51,500 bases of DNA. Origin: Cryptomeria japonica. Taxonomy: Eukaryota > Streptophyta > Pinopsida > Cupressales > Cupressaceae. Shown here one piece after another: positions 1-9,529 of the stretch. The number at the start of each line of letters is the position of its first letter. Positions within the stretch are counted from its first letter, which is position 1. The stretch spans positions 605,726,177 to 605,777,676 of the forward strand of contig NC_081405.1 in assembly GCF_030272615.1 (NCBI RefSeq). The letters are read 5' to 3'. Made by a program: the position numbers and the translations under genes. Under the pieces are notes generated by a model. The model was not told where the DNA came from, did no database searches, and saw only the letters and a program-made list of their open reading frames with translations.

Positions 1-70
1 AAGTTTTCCATCTCTATTGGTGTCAAGATCTTCCTCAAGTTGTTAGGCTTTTGAAAATAGAGGACCAGGC
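1..70 (-). mobile_element. Start of internal region of LTR element B (runs off left edge)
   Basis: Read on the minus strand, this stretch follows the primer-binding site of the adjacent LTR. It resembles the first bases of the internal region of element A around 13780-13830: both have a run reading cctaacaacttga on the minus strand. It is the start of the leader/ORF1 of a second copy of the non-autonomous family and continues outside the window. No reading frame is open here. Confidence 0.6.
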
Positions 71-82
71 TCTGATACCAAT
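71..82 (-). promoter_or_regulatory. Primer-binding site of element B
   Basis: On the minus strand the bases beside the LTR read ATTGGTATCAGA. This matches the plant initiator-methionine tRNA 3' end complement (TGGTATCAGAGC) used by copia and gypsy elements. It directly abuts the CA end of the LTR, so this LTR is a 5' LTR in minus orientation. Confidence 0.8.
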
Positions 83-868
83 TGTTAGGATTCCCAAAGA
101 TACTGAGAGGGGGGGGTGAATCAGTATCTGACCGATAAAAGAATTTACTTAAATTATAACATGAAAAGCACTTCAAAACTGTGTACCGGTAAATTAAAAT
201 TAATGCAGTAAAGAAGAATAATAACCACAACATAAGAGACATACCACAACACAATATTTTAACGAGGAAACCCGATGTGGGAAAAACCTCGGTGGGATTT
301 GTGACCCATAATATTCGCTTACTGGCCAATAAGGGAATATTATTGTTTACAATAGGGGTCTACACATGCAGGAAGGCCAAGTGCCTAGAGCTCACTGCTC
401 AGTTACAAAAGAAGTCACACTGACTTACAAAATTGGATTATACAAATCCAATGTCTTGTAGTGCTTCAAATCAGCATCTACTATGCCAGATTCAGTACCG
501 GTTTAAGCTCTGCAATATACATAAACCCTTATCCCAATAATTTGCACATTAGGGCTGCTATTATCTTTTCATATATCGCACTACCTAAATGATCTACAAT
601 GATCTCGTACTTATATGAGTCATGTTACAATCCGCCAAGTCGGCTTACAAAAGATTTTACAATTAATTACAAAATATATTTATACAAAATTCTTGTCGGC
701 CAGGGTGTCGGTAATCTTCTTTCTGGTGTCGATGATTTGTATGTCGGTGTAGAGTGTTGGTGACGGTGCCTATGTCTACCAGTCGGTATCACATGATTGT
801 AAGGTTGCCATCAATGACAATACCTTCAATCACCTACAATTTCTCATTGGAGTGTGCATTTTCCAACA
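83..868 (-). repeat. 5' LTR of element B, non-autonomous copia-like family
   Basis: On the minus strand it begins TGTTGGAAAATG at 868 and ends CCTAACA at 83, giving the TG...CA structure. The start matches element C (TGTTGGCAATTG), including the shared ATTGTCATTGATGGCAAC block. The end carries the family's C-tract and CTCTCAGT block before the PBS. A TATA box (TATAAATA, minus) lies at 677-684. Four RCCGAC cores lie just upstream of it (695-700, 707-712, 743-748, 782-787, read on minus) and one downstream (639-644). It is about 786 bp, shorter than the LTR of A (1129 bp) and different in its middle, so it is not A's own second LTR. It probably inserted into A. Confidence 0.75.
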
Positions 869-1660
869 GTACCATCCTTTGTCTGTCCACCTTGGGATGG
901 CATGCCCTAAGTTTCCGGAATAGATTTAGGAGCATTGTCCTAAGTTTTCTCAGGAATAACCTCATACTAATTCTAAAGAAATACTTTCCTCAAGATTATC
1001 TCGATGTCTTTTATGACTTCATCTATTTTGCCAATCATTATCATATTGACTTTGGTTTTGCTCTTGAACTTATTCTTAGCTTCTTTAAGAATTTTGTTAC
1101 TTTATTCCTTAAAAATCATGGACCATATATTGACTAGCACATATTCTCTTAATCTTTCATTATCCTTATTTGTAGTTTGTCTTCTCATTTCTAAAATGTC
1201 ATACAAACTTTTGGGAATTTCTGACATTATTTCTATTAGAGCCCTACTATAGTCATTCAAATACTTAACAGTAGCTTCCTCTAAAGTCCTTTTTCCATTA
1301 TCATCAAAATTTTCATACCATTAAATCATTGGCTTCAAGTTTGCATGCTTAACAACCTCATCTACAATTTCATCTAATGACATAGGAGTTTTAACTCTAA
1401 ATCTTACTTGCTTAATTATCTTGTTTGTTTCGAAGTTTTTTGGTTTCTTGCTTGGCTTGTCTCCACCGGATGGCTTCTCCTTAGAAACTTTAGTGTCCTT
1501 AGCTACTTTGTCCTTTAGCTCCTTAACTGCATCACTAGATTTTTTCTCCTCATCGTCCTTCATAGTCACAAATCTTACTTTCTTCCTCTTTTCTTCACCA
1601 TCAGATGACTTGATTGGAGATTTAGTTGTTCTTGCAAGCTTCTGAGGACCAGAGGAGGGT
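869..1660 (-). pseudogene. ORF2 of element A, middle part (left of the G1 insertion)
   Basis: The minus-strand frame continues the unknown ORF2 of element A. The open stretch 1569-1321 is Lys/Glu/Asp-rich (a charged linker), followed by a motif resembling SLTSDQLIYEIIVDGNLK in element C. Homology to C continues down to about 869 as decayed sequence (for example a block resembling YENFDGDKIKVEEA of C near 1320-1290). The C-terminal third of ORF2 is missing, because the LTR of B begins at 868. Deleting G1 and one copy of its 5-bp duplication joins this frame to 9530 without a shift. Function is unknown; no polymerase, protease or integrase motif is visible. Confidence 0.65.
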
Positions 1661-1665
1661 GCAGA
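1661..1665 (+). repeat. Target-site duplication of G1 (left copy, GCAGA)
   Basis: GCAGA directly precedes the TG of the G1 5' LTR. The identical GCAGA follows the CA of its 3' LTR at 9525-9529. Five bases is the usual duplication length for LTR retrotransposons. Confidence 0.9.
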
Positions 1666-3277
1666 TGGTGCAGGAGCACTTAAAAATTTTGTTCAGTTTG
1701 TTTCCAGGATGTTGGAATCATGATCTTATCTTTGTCATTAGGCCAAGAGTCCATTTAGTGTGTGCTCAAATGATTGTAAAGGCCCTAAGAGTCTCTGTTT
1801 GGCCAATGTTGGTATGTGAGCTCTTAAGGGTGCCAAGTAGAGCACTTGCTAGGATAAGTTGTTTTTGGGTTAATGGAGGTTGGTTGATGTTATTTTGGGG
1901 TTTTTGAGGTCATATGAGTCACTTGAAAGTGACCAAGCTTGGGGTTGAGCCAAGTTGCTCACCAAGGCAAAATAATTGCAAAAGATGCAAAAGTTGCTCA
2001 TAGCAACTTTGCAACATTTTCACCAAACCTTGTACACCAATGGCTAGTTGGTTTTCACAATTGGTTGTGAGCATGTGTAACTACTCCAAGGCTAGTATAA
2101 GGCTTGGAAAGACCGATGACAATCAGTTGTTGAATATTTGAAGTGAATAGACAAGTTTGGTTTCTCCGTTTGGTGTGTTCTTCCGATTTATTACCTGTAC
2201 GGGTTGATAATTCCCAATCAAGGACATGGATTGCTAGACTAGTGTCTTACCTTAATTTTTCTTTTGGTTTGAAGTCTTGAAGTGTTGTAGGTTGTAATTT
2301 ATTTTCATTTTGTTGCAGGTGGGTGTAAAAGTCCTAAAAAACCAACGTCTTGAGAGTACAATGGCTCCAACCTAACATTCCATGGTGGATACCCACTCTG
2401 AAACCTTGTGGAATGTTAGCTTGAAATGTATTTTATGTTTTCTTTTTGGTTTTGAGATAGGGGAAGCTAAACCATAGATTTACTACCATACCCTAGGCTT
2501 GGCACGTTGAGTTGGCAAGCATAAGGTAACAAGGGTAACATGCCCTAATTGGGTGAATCTGGTGGATGGAGGTGAAGGATGGTTGGGTTGGAATTCCTTA
2601 TGGAAGCACAGACCTAAAACTAACATCAGTTCACTCAGGCAAAAGGACTAGTGAAGGTTTTTTAGCAAATCCCTACCTTTTAGGCCTAGGAAGGGGCAAT
2701 TAGGCCTAGTTAGCCCTATAAGGGTTAGACATGTTAACGATAGAACCCACCTCTGATTTTGATTAATATTGTATGTAACCCTAAAAAGGGTGTCTGGAAT
2801 AGTAAAGTTTTCTTAGGTTTGTTAAGGAAGATTGGCAAATAATTACAGAATAGTTCTCTGACAGGGCTACTAGAATTAGGTCTCCTATTAGGCCTAAAAC
2901 TGTAGTTTGCTTGTGAAGATTGGGATCGGTAAATACCACAACTCTTGGGAAAGGAGTAGGGTTGGGAACCCATAAAAATCCATCCATCCTTGTGTGAGTA
3001 ATGTGGGGAATGAATATCCTGTGGTAGAGGAGTTTAACTCTTAGGTTGAGTGTGAAAGGGAGTTAGCAAACAAGGTCTCCTAAGCGAGAGTATGGAACTC
3101 ACAAAACAAAAAGGCCTTATCCTAGTCTAAGGACCTTGGAAAGGTCAGAGAGGGTAAGTCTTGTAGACCCTTGGAGGGTGTGAAGGTGTAGAACCATTGG
3201 ATGATTCTAGTGTAGCTTTGAGGAGATACGAAGATAAGGTAGCCACAAATAGGTGTGAGTCAACTCCCTCTACATCA
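1666..3277 (+). repeat. 5' LTR of Ty3/gypsy element G1
   Basis: This 1612-bp repeat begins TGGTGCAGGAGC and ends CTCTACATCA. It matches 7924-9524 along its length. By eye there are about 21 differences in the first ~265 bp (roughly 8 percent), so the insertion is not recent. A TATA-like TATAAGG lies at 2096-2102. About 85 bp upstream is a perfect 9-bp inverted repeat, AAAGTTGCT/AGCAACTTT, at 1990-2010 with a 3-base loop; it is kept in the other LTR. Short open frames inside it are not genes. Confidence 0.92.
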
Positions 3278-3279
3278 AA

Positions 3280-3293
3280 TTGGTATCAGAGCC
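3280..3293 (+). promoter_or_regulatory. Primer-binding site of G1
   Basis: TTGGTATCAGAGCC lies two bases after the 5' LTR. It is complementary to the 3' end of plant initiator-Met tRNA and primes minus-strand DNA synthesis. Confidence 0.9.
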
Positions 3294-3315
3294 AATTGAT
3301 TGGAAAAAGTGGTGT

Positions 3316-4385
3316 ATGTCAGACCCAAAGGTAGAGTCAAAATCCGGTAGCATGCCACCAAAGGCAATGAGCCAAGAGGCCATCAGGGAGATGGTCCAAG
3401 ATATGCTTACTGAAGCTCGGGTGCAAGAAAATAAGAAAGGTAAGGGCAAAATCATTGAATGGAGTGATGAAACTGATGATGAATATGTAGATGTGATAGG
3501 AGTGATTACATAAAAGGAGTTGGACAAAGATCGACAGATCTTCTTGGATGCCCTCAAGTCACTCAACAAAGACAACATAGAAGGTTTACCTATCTAAAAT
3601 GGAAGCCTAAATGGAGAAGAGTTATTGGATTGAATAGAAGCCTTGAACAATCATTTTGAATACAAAGAATTTGCAGAAGAAAAGAGGGTCAACTTGGCCA
3701 AGACAAGATTGAAGGGATCAACCCTAGTGTGGTGGAACATGATGCAAGAGGAATGAGAAAAAAAATAGGGAGGAATAAGATCATCTCTTGGGAGAGAATG
3801 AAGATCAGGATCAAAACTCAATTCCTACCTATAGACTATGAGATACAAATGCACAAGAAGTTGCAAAATTTGAAATAGAGAAAAATGGATGTGAGTACCT
3901 ATACAAAGGAGTTCAACTAACTTACCTTAAGGGCTAGGAAGCAAGAGGAAGAAGTGGAGAAGGTTGCAAGCTACTTAAATGGCCTTAGACAAAATATTCA
4001 AGATGAGATCAGCATGATAGCACCTGACATAGTCTGTAAATCCTTTCAGTTAGCCTTGAGAGAAAAGGATAAGGTCAAAAGGAAAGGTGAACATAACCAA
4101 AAGGGCAGAGGTGGTAGAGGAAGAGGCACCTTTGGAAGAGGATATAACCCCAATAAGAATGAAGAAGGCAATCAATTAGAGAACAGTGGTGATAATCTTA
4201 GCAAAGGATGATAGTTTAGAGGCAACTCTACAGGGAGAAATAACTATAGAGGCAGATTTGACAATTTAGGAAGAGGAACCACAGTCTTCACTGGAAAATG
4301 CTACCATTGTCACCAAGTGGGGCATACCATGAGCCGGTGTCCAGAAAAGACTTCAAGCTCTCACATGAGAGAAATGAAAAATTAA
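3316..4385 (+). pseudogene. gag: G1 gag polyprotein, decayed
   Basis: Gag forms the nucleocapsid shell of the element. The first in-frame ATG after the PBS that starts a sensible protein is 3316 (MSDPKVES). A retrotransposon-gag core is seen as LKGSTLVWWNMMQEE around 3710-3755. The Arg/Gly-rich stretch at 4070-4150 is typical just before the nucleocapsid, and an intact CCHC zinc knuckle (CYHCHQVGHTMSRC) lies at 4299-4340. Premature stops (TAA near 3511, TAA near 3595, TGA in place of the expected Trp near 3632) and frame changes around 3755-3930 break it, so no full Gag can be made. Downstream it runs into protease. Confidence 0.85.
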
Positions 4386-5080
4386 TTGGTGCAAGAAGAA
4401 TATTTTCAAATTGTTATCTCACCAATCAGCAAGGTTGGACCAATCCTAGATGGAGAGAGTTTGATGCTAAGAAGGACCTTGTTGAAGGTACCACAGTCCA
4501 AAGAACCTACACAAAGGAAAACACTTTTCAAAACCACTTGTAGATCTTATGGTAAGATTTGTAAAGTTATGGTGGGTCTACTGAGAACATTGTAGCAGTT
4601 AAGATGGTAGACAAACTAAAATTGAAAAGGTTGCCACATACCACTCCTTATAAGGTGTCTTGGTTGAGTAAGGGTCAGCATGTGCTTGTAGATGAGAAAA
4701 ATTGGGTGGATTTTGAAATAGGAGATTACAAGGATAGAGTGTTATGTGACATATTTCCCATGGATGCATGCCACCTGTTGTTGGGACGCCCTTGGCAGTT
4801 TGATGTCAAAGCCATACATGATGGGGAGAAGAATTCCTCTGTTATCACCAAGGAGGGTAGAAAATTTCAAATGGATCCCTTGATTGATCAAGGTGAAGAA
4901 AGACATGTTGGATCAAGTGTTATGTTGCTTAGTGGGAAACAATTCTTGAAGTTGTTGAAGCATGAAGGGAACCAAGGATGTGCTCTCATAGTGAAACCCA
5001 AAGAAGAGACAAAGGCTGAAACCAAACCGGTGATACCTCAAGAGGTGCAGACCTTGCTAGACCAGTACAAAGACATAGTT
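4386..5080 (+). pseudogene. G1 aspartic protease region, decayed
   Basis: This cuts the polyprotein in active elements. A linker following the zinc knuckle leads to GGSTENIVAVKMVDKL at about 4571-4618 and to HLLLGRPWQFD near 4770. That matches the plant gypsy protease with a DGGS-type active site and the conserved LLGRPW flap/C-terminal motif. The catalytic Asp is not present in frame: the codon before GGS (4568-4570) reads Tyr, preceded by a TAA. A small deletion there fits best. The frame downstream (from 4604) is open and continues into reverse transcriptase. Confidence 0.8.
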
Positions 5081-6005
5081 GTCAATGAGATACCAGATTC
5101 TTTACCCCCTATGAGAGATCTTAATCATCAGATAGACCTCATACCTAGTTTAATTTTGCCAAAGAAGGTTGCTTACAAGATGACACCTACTCAAAATGAG
5201 GAAATAGCAAAGCAAGTGCAGGAATTACTAGATAAAGGGTTGATAAAGAAGAGTTTAAGTCCATGTGTAGTACCTACTATTTTGGCACCTAAGAAAGATG
5301 CCAAGTGGAGGATGTGCATTTATTCAAGGGCCATGACCAAAATCACAATTAGATACCGGTTCCCAATGCCAAGGATTGAGGATCTAACAAACTACCTAGG
5401 TGGAGCTTGCTACTTCTCTAAGGTGGATTTGAAATCAGGTTATCATCAAATTAGGATAAGACCTGGTGATGAATGGAAGATAGCCTTTAAGACAAATGAA
5501 GGGCTATATGAATGGTTGGTGATACCCTTTGGGCTCACACATGCACCTAGCACCCTCATGAGGCTCATGAATGAAGTTCTTGTAGAGTTCATTGGTAAGT
5601 TTGTCATTATTTATCTTGATGACATTCTAATTTTAGCAGGTCAAAGGAGGAGCACATCAAACACTTGAATCAAGTTTTGAGGAAGCTACATCAAGAAACA
5701 TTTATGATCAACTTGGATAAATGTGAGTTCTTCAAAAATGAATTGGTGTATCTTGGCTTTGTAGTTTCTCAAGGTTGTTTGAAAATGGATCCATCAAAAG
5801 TGGAATCAATAGTAAATTCACCTACTCCTAAGTCAGTAGGAGATGTAAGAAGTTTCCATGGTTTGGCTTCTTTCTATAAGAAGTTCATTACGGGTTTTAG
5901 CCATGTGTGTGCACCTATCTTGAACACCATCAAAGGTGGGATAAAATATCAGTTTAAGTGGACTAGTGCAGTAGACAAGGGGTTTGAGTTGCTGAAACAA
6001 AAGTA
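5081..6005 (+). pseudogene. G1 reverse transcriptase, one frameshift
   Basis: RNA-dependent DNA polymerase of a Ty3/gypsy element. The frame 4604-5668 holds the fingers and palm: FPMPRIEDL, FSKVDLKSGYHQIRI, PFGLTHAPSTLMRLMNEVL, and the catalytic YLDD at residues 337-340 of that frame (5612-5623), intact. A frameshift near 5640-5665 then moves the thumb/connection (CEFFKNELVYLGFVVS, FHGLASFYKKFI) into the frame 5665-6006. Both halves are otherwise open, making this the best kept part of G1. Domain order RT-RNase H-integrase assigns it to Ty3/gypsy rather than copia. Confidence 0.9.
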
Positions 6006-6496
6006 GCAGAACTCCCTTAACTTAGGCTCCTTGATTTCAATCACCTCTTCACTATGCAGTGTGATGCTAGCAAGTTGGCTATAGGGGTCGTTTTAAGTCA
6101 ATAAGGTCACACAGTTGCATTCTTCTCTAAGAAGCTCAATGAACCAAAACAAAAGTATTCTACCTATGATCTAGAGTTGTATGCCATGGTGCAAGCACTC
6201 AAGAAGTGGTGGCATTATCTACTACCTAAAGAGTTCATAGTCTACACTGACAATCGTGCACTTAGTTTTTTGAATGGGTAGGAGAAATTGAACCAAAAAC
6301 ACCTCAAGTGGGTTGAGTATTTGCAGGCCTACACCTTTTCCATCAAGCACAAGAAAGGAGTCACCAATAAGGTAACAGATGCCTTAAGTAGAAGGGTTCT
6401 CACCATTCAAGAGGTGCATCTACAAAGTGTGGGGTTAAGTAACCTCAAAGATCTCTACCAAGGTGACAAAGTTTTTGGTGAAGCATATGATGTTTG
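6006..6496 (+). pseudogene. G1 RNase H, decayed
   Basis: This degrades the RNA template during reverse transcription. Visible motifs in order: QCDASKLAIGVVLSQ (about 6058-6100), FFSKKLNEPKQKYSTYDLE (about 6121-6175), YTDNRALSFLNG (about 6243-6280), and KVTDALSRR (about 6370-6395). The three acidic active-site positions (Asp in CDAS, Glu in DLELYA, Asp in YTDN) are present. In-frame stops interrupt it: a TAA after VLSQ near 6102 and a TAG after FLNG near 6281, where Gln is the usual residue (CAG to TAG). Confidence 0.85.
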
Positions 6497-6589
6497 ATCA
6501 AAGTTTGCTAATGCTTATCATGTTGCCTATTCTGCTTTTATGTTGTAGGAAGGCTTATTGTTTAAAGGACACCTACTTTACATACCACA

Positions 6590-7520
6590 GTACTCCATTA
6601 GAGACAATATCATCAAGGAGAAGCATCAAGGCAGCCTAGGTGTCCATTTTGGTCTTGACAAGACCTTAGAGCAGGTTGGCAGGTTCTACCATTGGCCTAG
6701 ACGATAGTCAGATGTTAGGAAATTTGTGGATAAATTGGCTATTTCTCAAAGGGCTAAGGGTACCTCTAGCAATGCAGGGTTATATTAGCCTCTTGTCATA
6801 CCAACAAGGCCATGGGAGTGTGTTAGTATGGACTTTGTCCTTGGTTTACCTAGAACTCTAAGAGGATATGACAGTGTCTATGTCATAGTGGATAGATTCA
6901 ACAAGATGACACACTTTGTGCCTTGCAAATGCACTAATGATGCTTCCTACATAGTAAGGTTGTTCTTCAAAGAGATTGTGAGGATCCATGGTTTGCCTCT
7001 CAGCATTATGAGTGATAGAGACAAAAAAAAATTGTGAGCCACTTTTGGCGAACATTGTGGAAGAAACTTGGTACCAACATTTATTTTTCATCTACATACC
7101 ATCCACAATCTGATGGTCAAACTAAAGTAGTTAATAGATCCTTGGGTAATTTGTTGAGATGTCTCACCAAACAACATGGCCAAGCTTGGGATCTAGTATT
7201 GGGACAAGTAGAGTATGCCTACAATGAGTCTGTCAATAGGAGCACAGGTCAGAGTCCATTTGAGATTGTCATTCAAGGGGTATCTTAGAACTCAGGGATC
7301 TCAACTCCATGGACCATAGGAGTGACCAAGGTGAAAAATTTGCAGAGAATATGAAGGAGATACATGAACAAGTCAAGAAGACATTGCAGCTATGGAATGA
7401 GAAATACAAGGTACAAGAAAACAAAATAAGGAGAGAAGTACACCACAAGGTAGGCGATCTAGTTATGGCCTATATGAGAAAGGAGAGACTCCCTAAGGGG
7501 CAGCCTAACAAACTATACAT
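6590..7520 (+). pseudogene. G1 integrase, catalytic Glu replaced
   Basis: This joins element DNA to the target. The N-terminal HHCC finger is damaged: GVHFGLDKTLEQVGRFYHWPR is recognisable, but the CxxC pair reads as LAISQ. In the core, the first catalytic Asp is in [14 protein letters not shown] (about 6826-6866) and the second in SDRD (about 7009-7020). The expected Glu before VVNR is Lys (GQTKVVNRSLGNLL, about 7116-7160; GAA to AAA). A stop and frameshift at about 7030 separates the two halves of the core. The product would be inactive even if translated. Confidence 0.85.
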
Positions 7521-7902
7521 GAATAAGACTGGACCTCTTAAGGTTGTGCATAAATATAGCAACAATGCCTGTGAGGTGGAACTACCACCAAACTTGGGTA
7601 TATCACCAATTTTTAATGTATGTGATTTGTTTCAACATAAAGGAACTCAGTCAGCTACAAACCAAGAAGAGCCTACTACTACTGAAGATATAGATTGGAT
7701 ACAAGACCTGCCTCCAAGCCAACCGATGACAATGGATTGCATTATAGATTCCAAGATTGTCAAAAAGACTCGAAAAGGGGTCTATAGAGACTACCTGGTT
7801 AAATGGGCAAGTCTGCCTAAATCTAAAGCTACAGGGATGTCTGAAGTAGATATACTGAAGCATGGAACCATTGTTCAAGCCCTATCCACTCAAGGGACTT
7901 GA
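7309..7902 (+). pseudogene. G1 integrase C-terminus with chromodomain-like end
   Basis: An open frame of 197 codons. It starts with the alpha-helical part of the integrase tail (NMKEIHEQVKKTLQLWNEKY), then the GPY/F-like segment (KVGDLVMAYMRKERLP, NKTGPLKVVHKY, ISPIFNVCDLFQH). It ends with a chromodomain-like block, about residues 148-190: IIDSKIVKKTRKGVYRDYLVK followed by WASLPKSKAT. Such chromodomains mark chromoviruses and are thought to steer integration to heterochromatin. The usual W after DAT is not present (ATGMS), so the fold may be impaired. It stops 21 bp before the 3' LTR. Confidence 0.85.
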
Positions 7903-7923
7903 GTCTTTCCTACCCCGAGAGTA

Positions 7924-9524
7924 TGGTGTAGAGGCACTTAACAATTTTGTTGAGTTTGTTTCCAAGATGTTGGAATCGGGTTCTTAGCTTTGTCATAAGG
8001 CCAAGAGGCCATTGAGTGTGTTCTCAAATGATTGTAAGGGCCCTAAGAGTCTCTGTTTGGCCAATGTTGGCATGTGAGCTCTTAAGGGTGCCAAGTAGAG
8101 CACTTGCCAAGATAAGTTGTTTTTGGGTTAATGGAGGTTGGTTGATGTTATTTTGAGGTTATTGAGGTCATATGAGTCACTTGGAAGTGACCAAGCTTGG
8201 GGTTGAGCCAAGTTTCTCACCAAGGCAAAAAATTGCAAAAGTTGCTCATAGCAACTTTGCAACATTTTCACCAAACCTTGTACACCAACGGCTAGTTGGT
8301 TGTCACAATTGGTTGTGAGCATGTGTAACTAATCCAAGGCCATTATAAGGCTTGGAAAGACCTATGAGAATCGATTGTTGAAATTTTTAAGCAAATAGAC
8401 AAGTTTGGTTTCTCCATTTGGTGTGTTCTTCCAAGTTATTACCTGTACGGGTTGATAATTCACAATCATGGACATGGATTGCTAGACTGGTGTCTTACCT
8501 TCATTTTACTTTTGGTTTGAACTCTTTAAGTGTTGTAGGTTGTAATTTATTTTCTTTTTTTTTGCAGGCGGGTGTAAAAGTTCTAAAACCCCAAGGTCTT
8601 GAGAGTACAATGGCTCCAACCTAACATTCCATGGTGGATACCCACTCTGAAACCTTGTGGAATGTTAGATTGCAATGTATTTTATGTTTTCTTTTTGGTT
8701 TTGAGACAGGGGAAGCTAAACTAAAGATTTTCCACCATACCCTACGCTTGGTACGTTGAGTTGGCAAGAATAAGGTAACAAGGGTAGCAGGCCCTAATTG
8801 GGTGAATCCAGTGGATGGAGGTGAAGAATGGTCGGGTTGGAATTCCTTATGGAAGCACGTACCTAAAACTAACATCATTTCACTCAGGCAACATGAATGG
8901 TGAAGGTTTTTTATCAAATCCCTACTTTTTAGGCCTAGGAAGGGGCAATTCGGCCTAGTTATCCCTATAAGGGTTAGACATGTTAACGACAAAACCCACC
9001 TTTGGTTTTGAGATATTGTATGTAACCCCAAAAAGGGTGTCTAGAATAGAAAAATTTTCTTAGGTTTGTTAAGGAATATTGGCTAGAAATAGCATAATAC
9101 CCCGCTGACAGGGCTACTAGAATTAGGTCTCCTATTAGGCCTAAAAGTGCAGTTTGCTTGTGAAGCTTGGGATCAGTAAATACCAAAGCTCTTGGGGAAG
9201 GAGTAAAGTTGGGAACCCATAAAAATTCATTCATCCTTGTGTGAGTAATGTGGGGAATGAAGATCCTGTGGTAGAGGAGTTGAACTCTTAGGTTGAGTGT
9301 GAAAGGGAGTTAGCAAATAAGGTCTCCTAAGCGAGAGTATGGAACTCACAAAACAAAAAGGGCTTATCCTATTCTAAGGACCTTGGGAAGGATAGAGAGG
9401 GTAAGTCCTACAGACCCTTAGAGGGTGTGAAGGTGTAGAACCATTGGATGGTTCTAGTGTCGCTTTGAGGAGATACCAAGAAAAGGGAGCCACAAATAGT
9501 TGTGAGTCAACACCCTCTACATCA
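7924..9524 (+). repeat. 3' LTR of G1
   Basis: This 1601-bp copy of 1666-3277 starts TGGTGTAGAGGC and ends CTCTACATCA. It keeps the TATAAGG (8344-8350) and the AAAGTTGCT hairpin upstream of it. The bases just before it (gagagta) are only weakly purine-rich, so the polypurine tract is degraded or atypical. Confidence 0.92.
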
Positions 9525-9529
9525 GCAGA
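9525..9529 (+). repeat. Target-site duplication of G1 (right copy, GCAGA)
   Basis: Identical to 1661-1665 and immediately outside the 3' LTR. It confirms the ends of G1 and that it inserted as a unit. Confidence 0.9.

Noticed and set aside
109-118. Poly-G/C tract near LTR ends as a quadruplex or CRISPR-like repeat
   Set aside because: It is the ordinary C-rich block before CTCTCAGTG found near the ends of many plant copia-type LTRs; one per LTR, with variable length.
754-1252. Two overlapping plus-strand frames of 82-127 codons
   Set aside because: They lie antisense to decayed ORF2 of element A and over the LTR of B; no motif, and the minus strand explains the sequence better.
8621-9234. 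Minus-strand frames of 136 and 83 codons
   Set aside because: Inside the G1 3' LTR; the same frames occur in part in the 5' LTR (2734-2987), so they are repeat by-products.
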